From Diaporthe sp. PMI_573 (taxonomy: Eukaryota; Ascomycota; Sordariomycetes; Diaporthales; Diaporthaceae): a DNA stretch of 16,919 nucleotides. The translations under genes were made by a program, and so were the position numbers. The notes beneath the pieces were generated by a model. That model was not told the DNA's origin and did not search any database. It saw only the letters and a program-made list of their open reading frames with translations. This document shows positions 9,191 to 16,882 of the stretch, piece by piece. Every line of letters starts with the position of its first letter. The stretch's first letter is position 1. The stretch spans positions 1 through 16,919 of the forward strand of contig JAJTUP010000205.1 of the NCBI GenBank assembly GCA_021399435.1, read 5' to 3'.

Positions 9191-9844
9191 TTACTGTTTA
9201 TAGTACTAAACGAATACCTAGAATAGATCTAGACAGACTAGACTGGGCTGGTGCCAGCTAGCCTGCCTGACCTTGCTAATTAACCTGTGTATAGATTGAT
9301 AGATTTAATTAAACCCTAAGAAAAAGCCCTCTTTGTTGAGGCTATAAGACTTAGGTATATAAGATAGAAAGGGTAGAATATAGTAGATAACAGCTTGATA
9401 TGCTAATACTAGTTGTTTGTTGAGAAAGTTAATATTGTTGTATATAATAGAATATAGCTTGTAGTACTATTTTTAAACTCTTGGTATATAAGTGTTAGAC
9501 TGTAAATTTTAACTAGAGATGCTTATTATATACCAGCTAGTATCTTAAGTATCTGTATAATAGTAGATAATATATGTACTTTCTAACCTTACTGATGTAA
9601 GTTACTAGTTAAAATATTGACTATAAGGTATGCTCTTGGGGGGGATGTGAATCTAATTGAAGGCTAACTGTATAGTTTTTTAAAGTAAGATGTAGGTAAC
9701 TATTGTGATGAGGATCTAAACTTTTGCTAACTAAACCTCTAGTAGTCTTTTAACTTTTAATGTATTGTACTAAGTACTAAGTATTAACTTGGTACCTCTT
9801 GTTAGACCTTTAAATAGTTATGGTTAGTTGCTAAAACTGTTGCA
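9191..9844. other. AT-rich spacer left of the copia element, with an orphan G7 tract
   Basis: About 650 bp without a supported gene in either strand. A run of seven G at 9638-9644 (CTTGGGGGGGATGTGAATC) looks like a plus-strand polypurine tract followed by TG, but no recognisable plus-strand pol sequence precedes it. The 3' LTR of the minus-strand copia element should lie in this interval; I could not delimit it. Confidence 0.5.
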
Positions 9845-9862
9845 ATTAACAAAGCCGTCAAT

Positions 9863-10380
9863 ATATATAGTTAGCTTATTGTAGTTAACTAAGTGTTGTA
9901 GGGCTTTATTGGGTGATTCTTTTATTATAGCGTCTGCTAGATTATTTATATTATTAATCTACCTTAGCTTGTAGATTTCTCGATATTTGTAGGCTTGACG
10001 AAGAGATATAATATCGATTATTAGTCTCTTTTTACTGGTTGATCCCAGCTTGACGAGATACTTATATAGTGAGTATAAATCTGTATAGATTACTAGTGGT
10101 ACTAGTAGTAGATCAAGCTAATTAGTAATGATTTGTATAGTTGTGGATAGTATAATTTTAAGGTTAAATCTATTAACTATACTGTAGATCTCTAATATTA
10201 GTATGCTTTAAGTAATACGCTTATACTTAATGGAAGACTAGTATAATATGTTTTTATATATTTTATACTTTATAGTATTAGAATCCCTCTCCTTGTTAAC
10301 TAGGGTAATTATAAAGCTGATTTGTAAACTGAGATTATAGTTATTGGCGAAAGAACTGTTAATAAATACGACTAACTTTG
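9863..10380 (-). pseudogene. Ty1/copia RNase H, inactivated
   Basis: C-terminal domain of the copia polyprotein. In sense, LVVFINSSFANN (10340-10378) corresponds to the family VD-G-SFANN motif, with the catalytic Asp replaced by Asn (10358-10360). Further on, PLVIYTDLYSLYKYLVKLG (10045-10105) keeps its Asp. SKKRLIIDIISLRQAY (10000-10040) and NNLADAIIKESPNKAL (9890-9945) match the well-conserved fungal copia C-terminus, with a Trp-position TAG between them. The domain ends near 9845-9863 at NKLTI. It removes the RNA strand in cDNA synthesis; here it is inactive. Confidence 0.85.
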
Positions 10381-10479
10381 CTTTTGAAAGGTCTATGGGG
10401 ACAAATTGTAGTCTTTAGTTGCTATGCTCTATTTGCCACCAAATTTGCTTGTTGAGCTTCTTATAGTTAGACTTCTCTG

Positions 10480-11460
10480 GTACTTGTATCTATGCGGCTA
10501 CCGATAGGTTAAAGGCAGCTTCTAGCTGATAGATAAAGGCGAGATATACTCTTTATACTTGTTGTTTAACATACTGCTGCGTAGTATCTGGCTTAACTAG
10601 GTTGATTAGCTTAAGTTTAGCGCCTTAACTCTTTTATTGTATAAGGATATTGTCTTTAGTAACTATATATATTGTACTGTTAAAAGGAAAGGAAAGTTTA
10701 TCCTTTGGTTTATATAGAATCTCGGCCTCTTTGATAGTATACTTTTCTTTAGCAGAGAATTTGTCTGTATTAATGCTGTATGTGTCGTTAGTCTGTATGG
10801 CTGTGATGCTAAAGGCCTTCTTTTTGGCGGTGTCTTTATTGTTTATAATAAGTAGATATATATTATATGTAGAGGTGACTATGTTGAGTTTCTCGCGGTA
10901 GTGCTTGTAATAAGTTACCTACTAGTAAACCCTAGCTTCTGTAATGCCGTATAATAGCTTTATAATCCTTATAATAGTGTCTGGAGGATACTATACCTTT
11001 AGCTTGATTGGAAGTATAGCTAGAACTATCTGCTGTAGCTTTGACTTTAATTATGGGTATGCCTGAGTAATGTCTTGAAGTTTAGCTTTTATGCTTATTT
11101 TTATTAAAGTAGGTATTAGGTAAGCTATAAGCTGTTGGCTAACTTGCTGAACTGTTGGTAACTATATAAGGATTTCCCTCTTTTCCTTATTATTATACCC
11201 CTAAATAATAAGGCGGGATTTCTTATAGGGCTTCTTGTTCTTATCCTTTCCCTTAATCTCTTATACTATATGAGATTTAAATAATTGTTCTTTATACTTG
11301 TTGGGGTTAAATAGTTTAAAAGAAAAGACTCTATATTTAATGAGATTTGTGACTTTTGTATTATTAGACTCCTTAAATAGTTTACTCGGGCTGTTAATTA
11401 CTCTATCTTGGCGGAATTTTATAGATAATTTAAAGTTGTTCTTCTCCTTTTGTATTATAA
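10480..11460 (-). pseudogene. Ty1/copia reverse transcriptase, inactivated
   Basis: In sense: LIPTLIKISIKAKLQDITQAY (11050-11115), with the first catalytic Asp intact at 11072-11074; IKLLYGITEARVY (10925-10962), the family LYGI/L-x-EA motif; YYKHYREKLNIVTSTY (10865-10912); and AIQTNDTYSI (10773-10800). In this fungal group the YVDD box reads QTDD; here its first Asp is Asn (10787-10789) and the second is kept (10784-10786). The N-terminal side includes FKLSIKFRQD (11404-11440) and KSRLII-stop-GYNNKEKR (11165-11218). Stops at former Gln and Trp positions break the frame. Polymerase activity is lost. Confidence 0.87.
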
Positions 11461-11985
11461 AAGCTGTTGCTATATATATATTGGGCTTGTTTTTGGATTT
11501 CGGGGGACAGCCTTGTTGTTGTTATGGTTGTTTTGGCTTATCCGGAATAACCTCTAGGTTATCCGGAATAGCCTCTAGATTAATGTCTCTGGTTCTGTAT
11601 TGTTCCGGTTTGTCTGGAACAACTTCTGGGTAGATATCTTTGGTCTCGTCTCTATTCTTGTTTTCGTCAACCTTAGGAATAGTCTCTTCTCGATAGTACA
11701 GTCTTACTACGGTAGACCTAAACTTAACTAGCCTATTTGAAAGATCTAGTGTAATATTGTGTCTATTAATAGACAGAACCTTGTATAGGCCTTGCTATCT
11801 GTCTTTCTTATATTATACCCAAGCATTATTCTGAATGGGTATAGCGAGAATATTTGCTATAGCTAGGCTGTTCTGTGTATTTAGAGCATCGTTTACTTGG
11901 CGCTTAGCTAACAGTTTGTATAATACTTTTATTACCTTTTAAATAGCTTCGGTATGTTAGAGCGTTGTTGGTATAGGGGGCAAAT
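11461..11985 (-). pseudogene. copia integrase C-terminal region and IN-RT linker
   Basis: In frame between integrase and RT. In sense: RQVNDALNTQNS (11820-11860); the Trp-containing WV-stop-YKKDR-stop-QGLYKVLSI (11765-11822), resembling the beta-barrel-like C-terminal domain of copia integrases; LSNRLVKFRSTVVR (11700-11745); then an acidic Pro/Asp/Glu linker with PDKP, PDNL and PDKP repeats (11536-11640). A 21-bp unit (sense GAGGYTATTCCGGATAARCY, roughly) is tandemly doubled at 11536-11577. A basic Lys-rich stretch (PPKSKNKP, 11485-11508) follows. Confidence 0.65.
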
Positions 11986-12700
11986 CTATATAAATGTATG
12001 GATATACTCTAAATACAAGAAGAGTAGGAATTAGTCTATTAGGCTTAGCGGTATTGTTAACTGCTTTAACTGCTATTTGTAGTATAGTATTATTATAACA
12101 CTTTCTGGCAAGTTTAGCTGTTAGGATTTTAAAGGCTTGCCGAATTGGGTTGTAATAGCGTTTAACTTTACCTATAGACTAGTATGCTTCTGTAGGGACT
12201 TGTTTATACGTGATTTCTATAATTCTTGCCTCTAATCGGAACTCTGTAGACACAAAGTTGATACTGGTATTATAAACCAACCAGTCTGGCGGTCTAAGAT
12301 ATGTATCGATTTATATTATCTATAGTACTTCCTATATATCTTTGGCTAAGAGGGAATGTAAAAACTGTGCGGCTTGAAAAGATATAGTAGTATCTACTAT
12401 ATATAGTACAGGCTTGCTGTTTAAGTATATTATGTTGATGATAAGCTTAAAGTTAAAGTTATAGTTGTCTTTTAGTGAGAACTTAAATCTTCTTGGCGCT
12501 GAATTGTAAAGTTGACAATGATGATAGAATTTGCTAATGGCTTCTAGAGTGCCGTTTTCAACGTCGTTATGGCCGGTATTTCTCAGTAAGCGACTAAGTT
12601 GTTTAATAGACAGGTGACTAAAATGTCGGTAAAATCGTCGTAGTTTAGCTTTTGTAATGTATATTCCGGCTTCCCGTTTGGATAAGAAGAACCAAGCATG
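11986..12700 (-). pseudogene. Ty1/copia integrase (HHCC plus DDE), inactivated
   Basis: The zinc domain starts with RRFYRHFSHLSIKQL (about 12590-12640): His codons 12623-12625 and 12614-12616, then FYHHCQ, in which the first Cys of the family CxxC is Tyr (12524-12526) and the second is kept (12515-12517). The core has IINIIYLNSKPVL (12398-12442), LVYNTSINF (12254-12280) and SIGKVKRYYNPIRQAF (12130-12180). All three catalytic residues of the DDE triad are replaced: Asp to Asn (12434-12436), Asp to Asn (12269-12271), Glu to Lys (12161-12163). Each is one G-to-A transition in sense. Several TAA/TAG stops also interrupt it. It followed the protease and preceded RT, as copia order requires. Confidence 0.88.
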
Positions 12701-12779
12701 TCTCTATTTACACACAATAGGGACGGTAACATCTCCGTCCGGCTTCTTCTAAACAAGCCTATCGATAGTGTTGTTCAGA

Positions 12780-13270
12780 TACACACCCAATTTATCCATG
12801 TCCGCAAGACAGAAAAGAAATAGTATGTTTGCCTTTATCACATGAAAAGTAATAATTCCCAGTAGTATCTTTATACACACTGTTCCAACAGACAAAGATT
12901 CTGTGCCTTTGCCAAACTATACTGTAGCTTCCTTTGCCTGTAAGGTGTCTAGAAATATAGATGGGTCCTCATATTTTAGAGCGAGGAATTAGTCATGTCT
13001 GGCGGTAGATATCTTGGCCGCCCCAGTGTCCGGCATAATGCCTTGAAATTGTCGTTAAGAATAGCGGCCGTTTAGAAAGAATTGTGATGATAGCACAGAG
13101 CCGCAATCATTCTCGTCAAAAGTTGTATCTTCCTCCGGAAATACGCTGTAAATGAAGGAAGCATCCATAAGGTATTGTGCCGTAGCAAAGTCGTCGTCAT
13201 CGTTTTAGGCATCCTCTTCATCCTTAATTCCGATGCCTTTGACGTCAGCAAGAAACGCCGCATACGCTGC
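12780..13270 (-). pseudogene. Ty1/copia aspartic protease with acidic spacer
   Basis: In sense, an acidic Asp/Glu-rich spacer (13090-13270) leads to FQGIMPDTGAA (13017-13047). This is the protease active-site motif; its Asp-Thr-Gly (13022-13030) is intact, unlike in the gypsy element. Downstream VGTVCIKILLGIITFHV (about 12840-12890) and FCLADMDKLGVYLNN (12780-12825) match the later part of copia proteases. Stops at 13045-13048 (TAA), near 12990, near 12920 and near 12750 break the frame. The enzyme would have processed the polyprotein as a dimer. Confidence 0.78.
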
Positions 13271-13690
13271 GTCTAACGTATCTTCGCCGTACTGCTCCGC
13301 GTGTACAACAAAGCTGTTTCTGGCACGTCTCCGTTCCTCTGGAGAATGCTTTGTAGACCAGCAGCCTTCCTTGTGACAGATATAGCACTTTCTAAACTAT
13401 TAACGTGTGTCGTTGCCGCAGCCATATCCATGACTGAATCTTCGATTCCGAGGGTAAGTTCCGCGGGAATAACCTCTTCCGCGCAAGCGATAGTCATTGC
13501 CTCTGCCTCTGCTTCGAAATCCGTATTCGCCACGGAAGCTGCCGCGTCCTCGGCTAAAACCTCCGCGGCCAAATCCACAGCCCCGCCGATTATCAGTATA
13601 CCGGCGGTTAGTGTAATAGGTGCTTCTGTCTTCATCGTCGCCATCTGCTTCGTCGTAGGCTTCCTCTAGATAGTTGTCGTCACCAGCATA
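13271..13690 (-). pseudogene. copia Gag nucleocapsid: Arg/Gly-rich tract and zinc knuckle
   Basis: In sense, an acidic stretch is followed by an Arg/Gly-rich RNA-binding tract (13400-13610; motifs RGRGSFRG, RSRGRG, LRGRGYSRG). Two adjacent stops follow near 13396-13401, then CYICHKEGCWSTKH (13346-13387). The knuckle spacing is C-x2-C-x4-C-x4-H, so the order is CCCH rather than the usual CCHC; I recall this form in related fungal copia elements. It would bind element RNA in the particle. The region is clearly richer in GC than its surroundings and holds few stops. CGN Arg and GGN Gly codons offer few CpA targets for RIP, which may explain it. Confidence 0.8.
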
Positions 13691-14345
13691 GAATTATCGT
13701 GTAGAGATGTTGCAAATAGATATATCTAGTGAGGACCGAAGGTCCTGAAACAACCGTTTGTATATACCTGCCGGTATATACAAAGCGTGATTAAACTCGG
13801 GTATTCCTAAACATGCCTGTATCATAGCTGTGCAAAGTATTTCCTCGTTCTAAAATGCTGGCCCGAGTGCTTATTGACTTAGCTGTAGAGTGTCAAATAG
13901 TTTCTATAGTATCTCTTGTAGGTCTTTGTTTGCATTTGCTGGATTGTTTCGCAATCCTATATATGTAATGTTGGCGAAGTCAGCATGGTATTGCTTGTGG
14001 TTGGTGTTGTGTTTAAAGTATTGCTTAAGTATTATATATGTTTCCTGGAATGTCTTCTGTAGACCGATGTGGTAAATAAAGTAAGTCTCGGCCTAACTAT
14101 CTAGAATGAGTAGAAATACTGTGTAGAACTAATTCAGCTATATTTGATATATAAAGTAGATATTTAATATTATTTGTACTTTATTATCTAGCAAATTATA
14201 CTATTTACCTATCTACTTGTTTTAATTGGCCTACGCCTTGAGAAACTTGTTAATCTTGTTAGGGTCTATTAGACTATTTATATAGTGTTTTGGTAGAAGC
14301 ATAGTATAGTTGTCTACTCGTTTAGACAAACTGTTGTTGTAAGCC
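13691..14345 (-). pseudogene. copia Gag capsid core
   Basis: In sense: AETYFIYHIGLQKTFQE (14045-14095), ILKQYFKHNTNHKQYHADF (13970-14030), ITYIGLRNNPANANKDLQE (13910-13966), KLFDTLQLSQ-stop-ALG (13862-13900). This succession resembles the Gag capsid region of fungal copia elements (Tyr/Leu helix, x-T-NHxxY, R-x-NP-x-x-S, L-D-x-L-x-L-C-Q-x-ALG). The last Cys and Gln positions appear as Ser and a stop. The upstream part (14100-14345) is more degraded. Role: particle capsid. Stops are TAA/TAG at Gln/Trp-compatible positions. Confidence 0.7.
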
Positions 14346-14934
14346 TAGCTGTAAAGTAGTGGGATGCTGTATGGTCTCGGATTATTATGTTTTAGTGCTC
14401 CCGGCGGTTGTAATACTTCCTGTAATCTAAATATTTCTTGTAGCCCAAATACCTCTAATAGTTTAAATACTTCTGGTATTTCCGGTGGTCTTAATCGCTA
14501 TCCGGGAGGTGGTCTGGGAGGTAGTCTGGGTATATAAGTATTCTATACCTGTGTTTCTATTCTTATAGGTGGTTTTTAATAATAAGAGGCTTTAGTTTTT
14601 TTAATAGTCTCTCAAATACTACCCTTTTTTTGCTGTAATTAAACCTCTCGAGTCTTGCCCTTCTATAGGACTTCCGGGTCTTAACTTAACTTCTATTGCC
14701 GAGGTTTAGAAACCTTCTGTTGCTTAGGATTAGGAACCTACGGCTGTTGTTATAGAGTATTAGGAAACTTCTGCCGCTATGGTCGAAAGATTGGTTCCGG
14801 CACTGGTTTTTATGTAATCTGGTTGGTTGTTATTATTGATGCCTGTAAAAATGCTTTCGCAAGACTATTTATACAATTACTTAGTCTAGACAATAACAAG
14901 TTAGCCTGTAGTAACATAATTAGGGCTCGTTAAA
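14346..14934 (-). pseudogene. Pro/Gln-rich linker of the copia Gag frame
   Basis: Low-complexity sense protein with many Pro, Gln and Lys residues and many TAA/TAG stops (former Gln). It includes PRLPPRPPPG (14495-14528), a basic stretch (14580-14720) and a six-residue repeat at its C-terminal end: EVFKLL, EVFGLQ, EIFRLQ, EVLQPP. That repeat is an 18-bp tandem unit in four copies (14402-14473). I know no domain here. One TGA (from Arg CGA) is present near 14609. Confidence 0.55.
14402..14473 (-). repeat. 18-bp coding tandem repeat, four copies
   Basis: Four in-frame 18-bp units encode E-V/I-F-x-L-Q/L hexapeptides, the last degenerate. Period and frame are kept, so expansion happened while the frame was coding. 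Confidence 0.65.
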
Positions 14935-15069
14935 CATGCTGTAATAGCGTTATTTGTGGAACAGATTATAATAGCGTTGCTTGTAGAACAGGTTGCGATA
15001 ATGTCGGCTGCTAAACAGGTTGTGATAGCATCGGCTGCTGAATAGGTTGTAATAGTGTCGGCCTCGCTG
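14935..15069 (-). repeat. 27-bp coding tandem repeat, five copies
   Basis: Units 14935-14961, 14962-14988, 14989-15015, 15016-15042 and 15043-15069 are exactly 27 bp each. On plus the unit resembles CAGGTTGTGATAGCATCGGC plus a short variable tail. In sense each encodes a nonapeptide of the form Q-P-T-L-S-Q-P-V-x in the copia Gag frame. Copies differ mostly by transitions, as RIP on a duplicated array predicts. Confidence 0.8.
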
Positions 15070-15850
15070 TTTTAGCCGCGTTTCTTAGTGGTAGACTTCT
15101 CTTTCTATCTGATGAGAAAGAGAAAGACAGGTACTTGGCGACATAGGGTATCTGTTTCTGACCTTTCTTTAATAAGCTGTAAAGCTTAGATTTAGGAATA
15201 AAAGTAGTATCTGCAATAGCCGTGTTAGGCCATTCTGGTAAGTGTTTAGCTTCGTTGAGTGTAATCATCTGTTTTGTTAGTACATTATATATAGGACTAG
15301 TGTAGACTCTTCTTATATAAAGGAAGCATTTAAGGTTTTTAGTGGCTAATATAGTTAGCCATATATTAATAGTCTAGTCCTTAAATGTTCTCTTGAATTC
15401 CCAAAATAGGTCTTTGTTAATAGTATTGTTAGAGTTATTATTATCTATAAATTTAAGTATATAGACGTTGTGTAAATAGCTTTGTTTGACGGCATCCTTA
15501 AAGGAGTAAACAATTAAGACCGACATGTCCTAAGCTGGCTAGTTTGTATGGATCCGAAGATTATAAGGAATCCGGAATCGGTTCTTTATATCGTCTGCTA
15601 TTGTCTTGTACTTATCCTGAAGAGTGTATTCTTTGTTACTGGCATTACGTAATTGTAATGCTGACTTCTCAAATCGTAGATCCTTATTGTCGCTTATTTC
15701 GATGATACGATCGTTGTCCTTGTCGCCGTTGTTGGCGCCAGTGCTGCCGGCGTCAGCACTGCTGATATTAGTGCCGCCGGCGTTGGTGCCGCCGGTGTCA
15801 GCTATATCGTCGTGGGCACGTGATTGTATAGCACGTGATACGGCTTTCCT
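15070..15850 (-). pseudogene. Unrecognised N-terminal extension of the copia Gag polyprotein
   Basis: About 250 codons in frame with the rest of the copia polyprotein, upstream of the repeat array. In sense it starts in a Gly/Asn/Thr/Ala-rich low-complexity segment (15722-15810). It continues through DKDNDRIIEISDNKDLRFE (15670-15726), a charged segment with QDKYKTIADDIKNRFRIP (15560-15615), two stops (near 15535 and 15545), SVLIVYSFKDAVKQSYL (15470-15520), FWEFKRTFKD-stop (15370-15402) and an open part at 15011-15268 (MITLNEAKHLPEWPNTA). I recognise no domain and it is not part of the Gag core as I know it. No ATG begins the frame. Candidate starts are ATA codons (15826-15828 or 15803-15805) that could be ATG after G-to-A. 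Confidence 0.55.
15817..15837. promoter_or_regulatory. Pair of CACGTGAT E-box palindromes
   Basis: CACGTG at 15817-15822 and 15832-15837, both followed by AT, 15 bp apart. CACGTG is the bHLH (Cbf1/Pho4-type) E-box. They sit at the very start of the copia Gag frame, so they may be a leader promoter element or merely a short coding duplication (SRA-IQ-SRA). Confidence 0.35.
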
Positions 15851-15860
15851 TAAATGGCGG

Positions 15861-15972
15861 TCTGTGGCGGACCGCGCTTTTCGGTGCTAAGAGGTGGTGG
15901 TCTATAGTAGATGGCTCTTTTTGTGCTAGATAGTAGTCTGCGGCGGACCGCGCTTTTTATGCTGGGTGGTGG
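15861..15972 (-). repeat. 36-40-bp tandem repeat, three copies
   Basis: Units at 15861-15900, 15901-15936 and 15937-15972 share TCTG(C/T)GGCGGACCGCGCTTTT followed by GTGCT and GGTGGTGG. The middle unit has lost the GC core (TCTATAGTAGATGGCTCTTT) by changes mainly of RIP type, while its neighbours kept theirs. The unit contains a GCGGTC/GGACCGC inverted repeat. The array lies just upstream of the copia Gag frame. Confidence 0.7.
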
Positions 15973-16016
15973 TTGTAGATTATGTAAGCAGTTGGTTAAG
16001 GTTAAAGTAGGTTCAG

Positions 16017-16266
16017 TGACTCAGACTTGTAACCAGGGCCAAAGTAAATTCAATTAGAAGTGGCCCGTTTTTGCGAAAAGTCTAGGGTAACTCTCTCAGT
16101 GACTCAGACTTGTCGTTCTAAAGTGAATTCAATTGGGATGGTCCGTTTTCGTGAAAAGTCTAGGGTAACTCCCTTCGTGACTCAGATTCGTGACTATGTC
16201 GAAATGAATTCAATTAAAGTGACCCGTTTTTCGTAAAAAGTCTAGAGTAACTCCCTTTGTGACTCA
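16017..16266. promoter_or_regulatory. Four TGACTCA (Gcn4/CPC1/AP-1-type) sites
   Basis: Exact TGACTCA at 16017-16023, 16100-16106, 16178-16184 and 16260-16266, with TGACTCT at 16342-16348. This heptamer is the consensus of fungal bZIP activators of the amino-acid starvation response. One site per tandem unit suggests an enhancer array for the copia element, which is inference. Confidence 0.5.
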
Positions 16267-16348
16267 CAGCCATAGTCAGACCGAAGTAAATTCAATTCAA
16301 AGTGCCCTATTTCCGCAAAAAGTCTAGGGTAACTCCCTTTATGACTCT
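16017..16348. repeat. About 82-bp tandem repeat, four copies plus a start of a fifth
   Basis: Units begin at 16017, 16100, 16178 and 16260, with a partial fifth at 16342 (periods 83, 78, 82, 82). Each unit runs TGACTCA, a variable part, RAATTCAATT, a CCGTTTT(C/T)GYGAAAAG inverted-repeat block, then AGTCTAGGGTAACTC. The copies are well preserved compared with the retroelement coding regions. Location: 170-500 bp upstream of the copia Gag frame in sense, so leader or LTR. No LTR boundary was found. Confidence 0.85.
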
Positions 16349-16636
16349 TCCGTATAGTGTTTTTGCTAGGTGGCACGCAGCCAACTGGTAAGCATACAAC
16401 TCTGTATTGGCAAACAAATGTTACTAAAATTTGTATATAAATCGTTGCTTTCTCTGGTGTGATTAGTCATTTGAGTGTTTGTAAGGGTGTTCTTTTTGTG
16501 CCGTGAGGGTCTGATCGGTTTTCCTTGGTGTTGAAGTGCCCAATAAAGAGATTGTATGTTTTCATAGTTTTGTATTAATAGAATGTAGTCTCGTTAATAC
16601 GGTTTTGTGTTATTATAACCTAATTGTTGGCACCTT
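16349..16636. other. Non-coding region between two repeat arrays
   Basis: No coding frame on either strand. It contains a TATATAA at 16434-16440 (plus) and an A-box-like TGGCACGCAGCC without a B box. It is less AT-rich than the interior of the window. In context it should be LTR or leader of the copia element, but I could not prove this by a matching copy on the other side. Confidence 0.4.
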
Positions 16637-16882
16637 GTTTCGATATAGAATCTAGAGACTTGGTGTTTCTAATCTTAGCTTTTGTTGTGTAATTGTTTGT
16701 CGATAGGATTTGTAATAGATGTAACTTCTTTAGTATAGCTTTAATAGAGATTTAGTGGTTATACTAATAGGGTCTAATCGCTTATATCGTAGTTTCGATA
16801 TAGAATCTAGAGACTATGGTATGTTTGATTATAGTGTAGATATTGCCGACTGTTGATGGGTTTCGATAGAAATCTAGGGACT
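16637..16882. repeat. Dispersed GTTTCGATA-(T)AGAATCTAGAGACT repeat, three clear copies
   Basis: Copies at 16637-16660 and 16792-16815 are identical over 24 bp. A third at 16860-16882 differs slightly (GTTTCGATAGAAATCTAGGGACT). Weaker versions (TGTCGATAGGATTTGTAAT near 16698 and TGTCGATAGTAATCT near 16890) suggest an underlying period of about 60-70 bp running to the window end. Confidence 0.65.

Larger units (their letters stand above)
9845..15850 (-). mobile_element. RIP-inactivated Ty1/copia LTR retrotransposon
   Basis: The minus strand gives Gag, protease, integrase, reverse transcriptase and RNase H in that order, the defining order of Ty1/copia (Pseudoviridae-type) elements. All domains lie in one frame (plus-strand triplets starting at 2 modulo 3) from about 15.85 to 9.85 kb. 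That is roughly 2000 codons, longer than the usual copia polyprotein because of a long N-terminal region. Nearly all in-frame stops are TAA/TAG. The integrase DDE triad, the first Asp of the RT active site and an RNase H Asp are substituted by transitions. LTRs were not identified on either side. Orientation is the same as the gypsy element. Confidence 0.85.

Noticed and set aside
11298..11633. Plus-strand open frame of 111 codons ending in a Ser/Gly/Leu repeat
   Set aside because: Antisense to the copia IN-RT linker; the apparent repeat is the reverse strand of the 21-bp PDKP/PDNL-coding duplication.
13273..13669. Long overlapping open frames on both strands (plus 13301-13669; minus 13273-13644)
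   Set aside because: They are shadows of the GC-rich Arg/Gly tract of copia Gag, which lies in the third minus frame and carries the real zinc knuckle. Their Ala-rich compositions are what frame-shifted Arg/Gly codons give.
250..15850. A reassigned genetic code in which TAA and TAG mean Gln (ciliate-like), as most in-frame stops lie at Gln positions
   Set aside because: Stops also fall at conserved Trp positions (for example in the gypsy RNase H GTW-type and GWGACL-type motifs), and active-site Asp/Glu are changed to Asn/Lys. Both are explained by transition mutation and not by recoding.
15624..15890. Plus-strand open frame of 88 codons with Ala/Pro/Val repeats
   Set aside because: Antisense to the Gly/Thr/Asn-rich start of the copia polyprotein; low complexity on both strands.
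16017..16348. CRISPR array, because of regular repeats
   Set aside because: The whole 80-bp unit is repeated, including what would be spacers, and the context is a fungal retroelement.
16371..16393. tRNA-like A box (TGGCACGCAGCCAACTGGTAAGC)
   Set aside because: No B box follows within a tRNA-like distance and no cloverleaf can be drawn.
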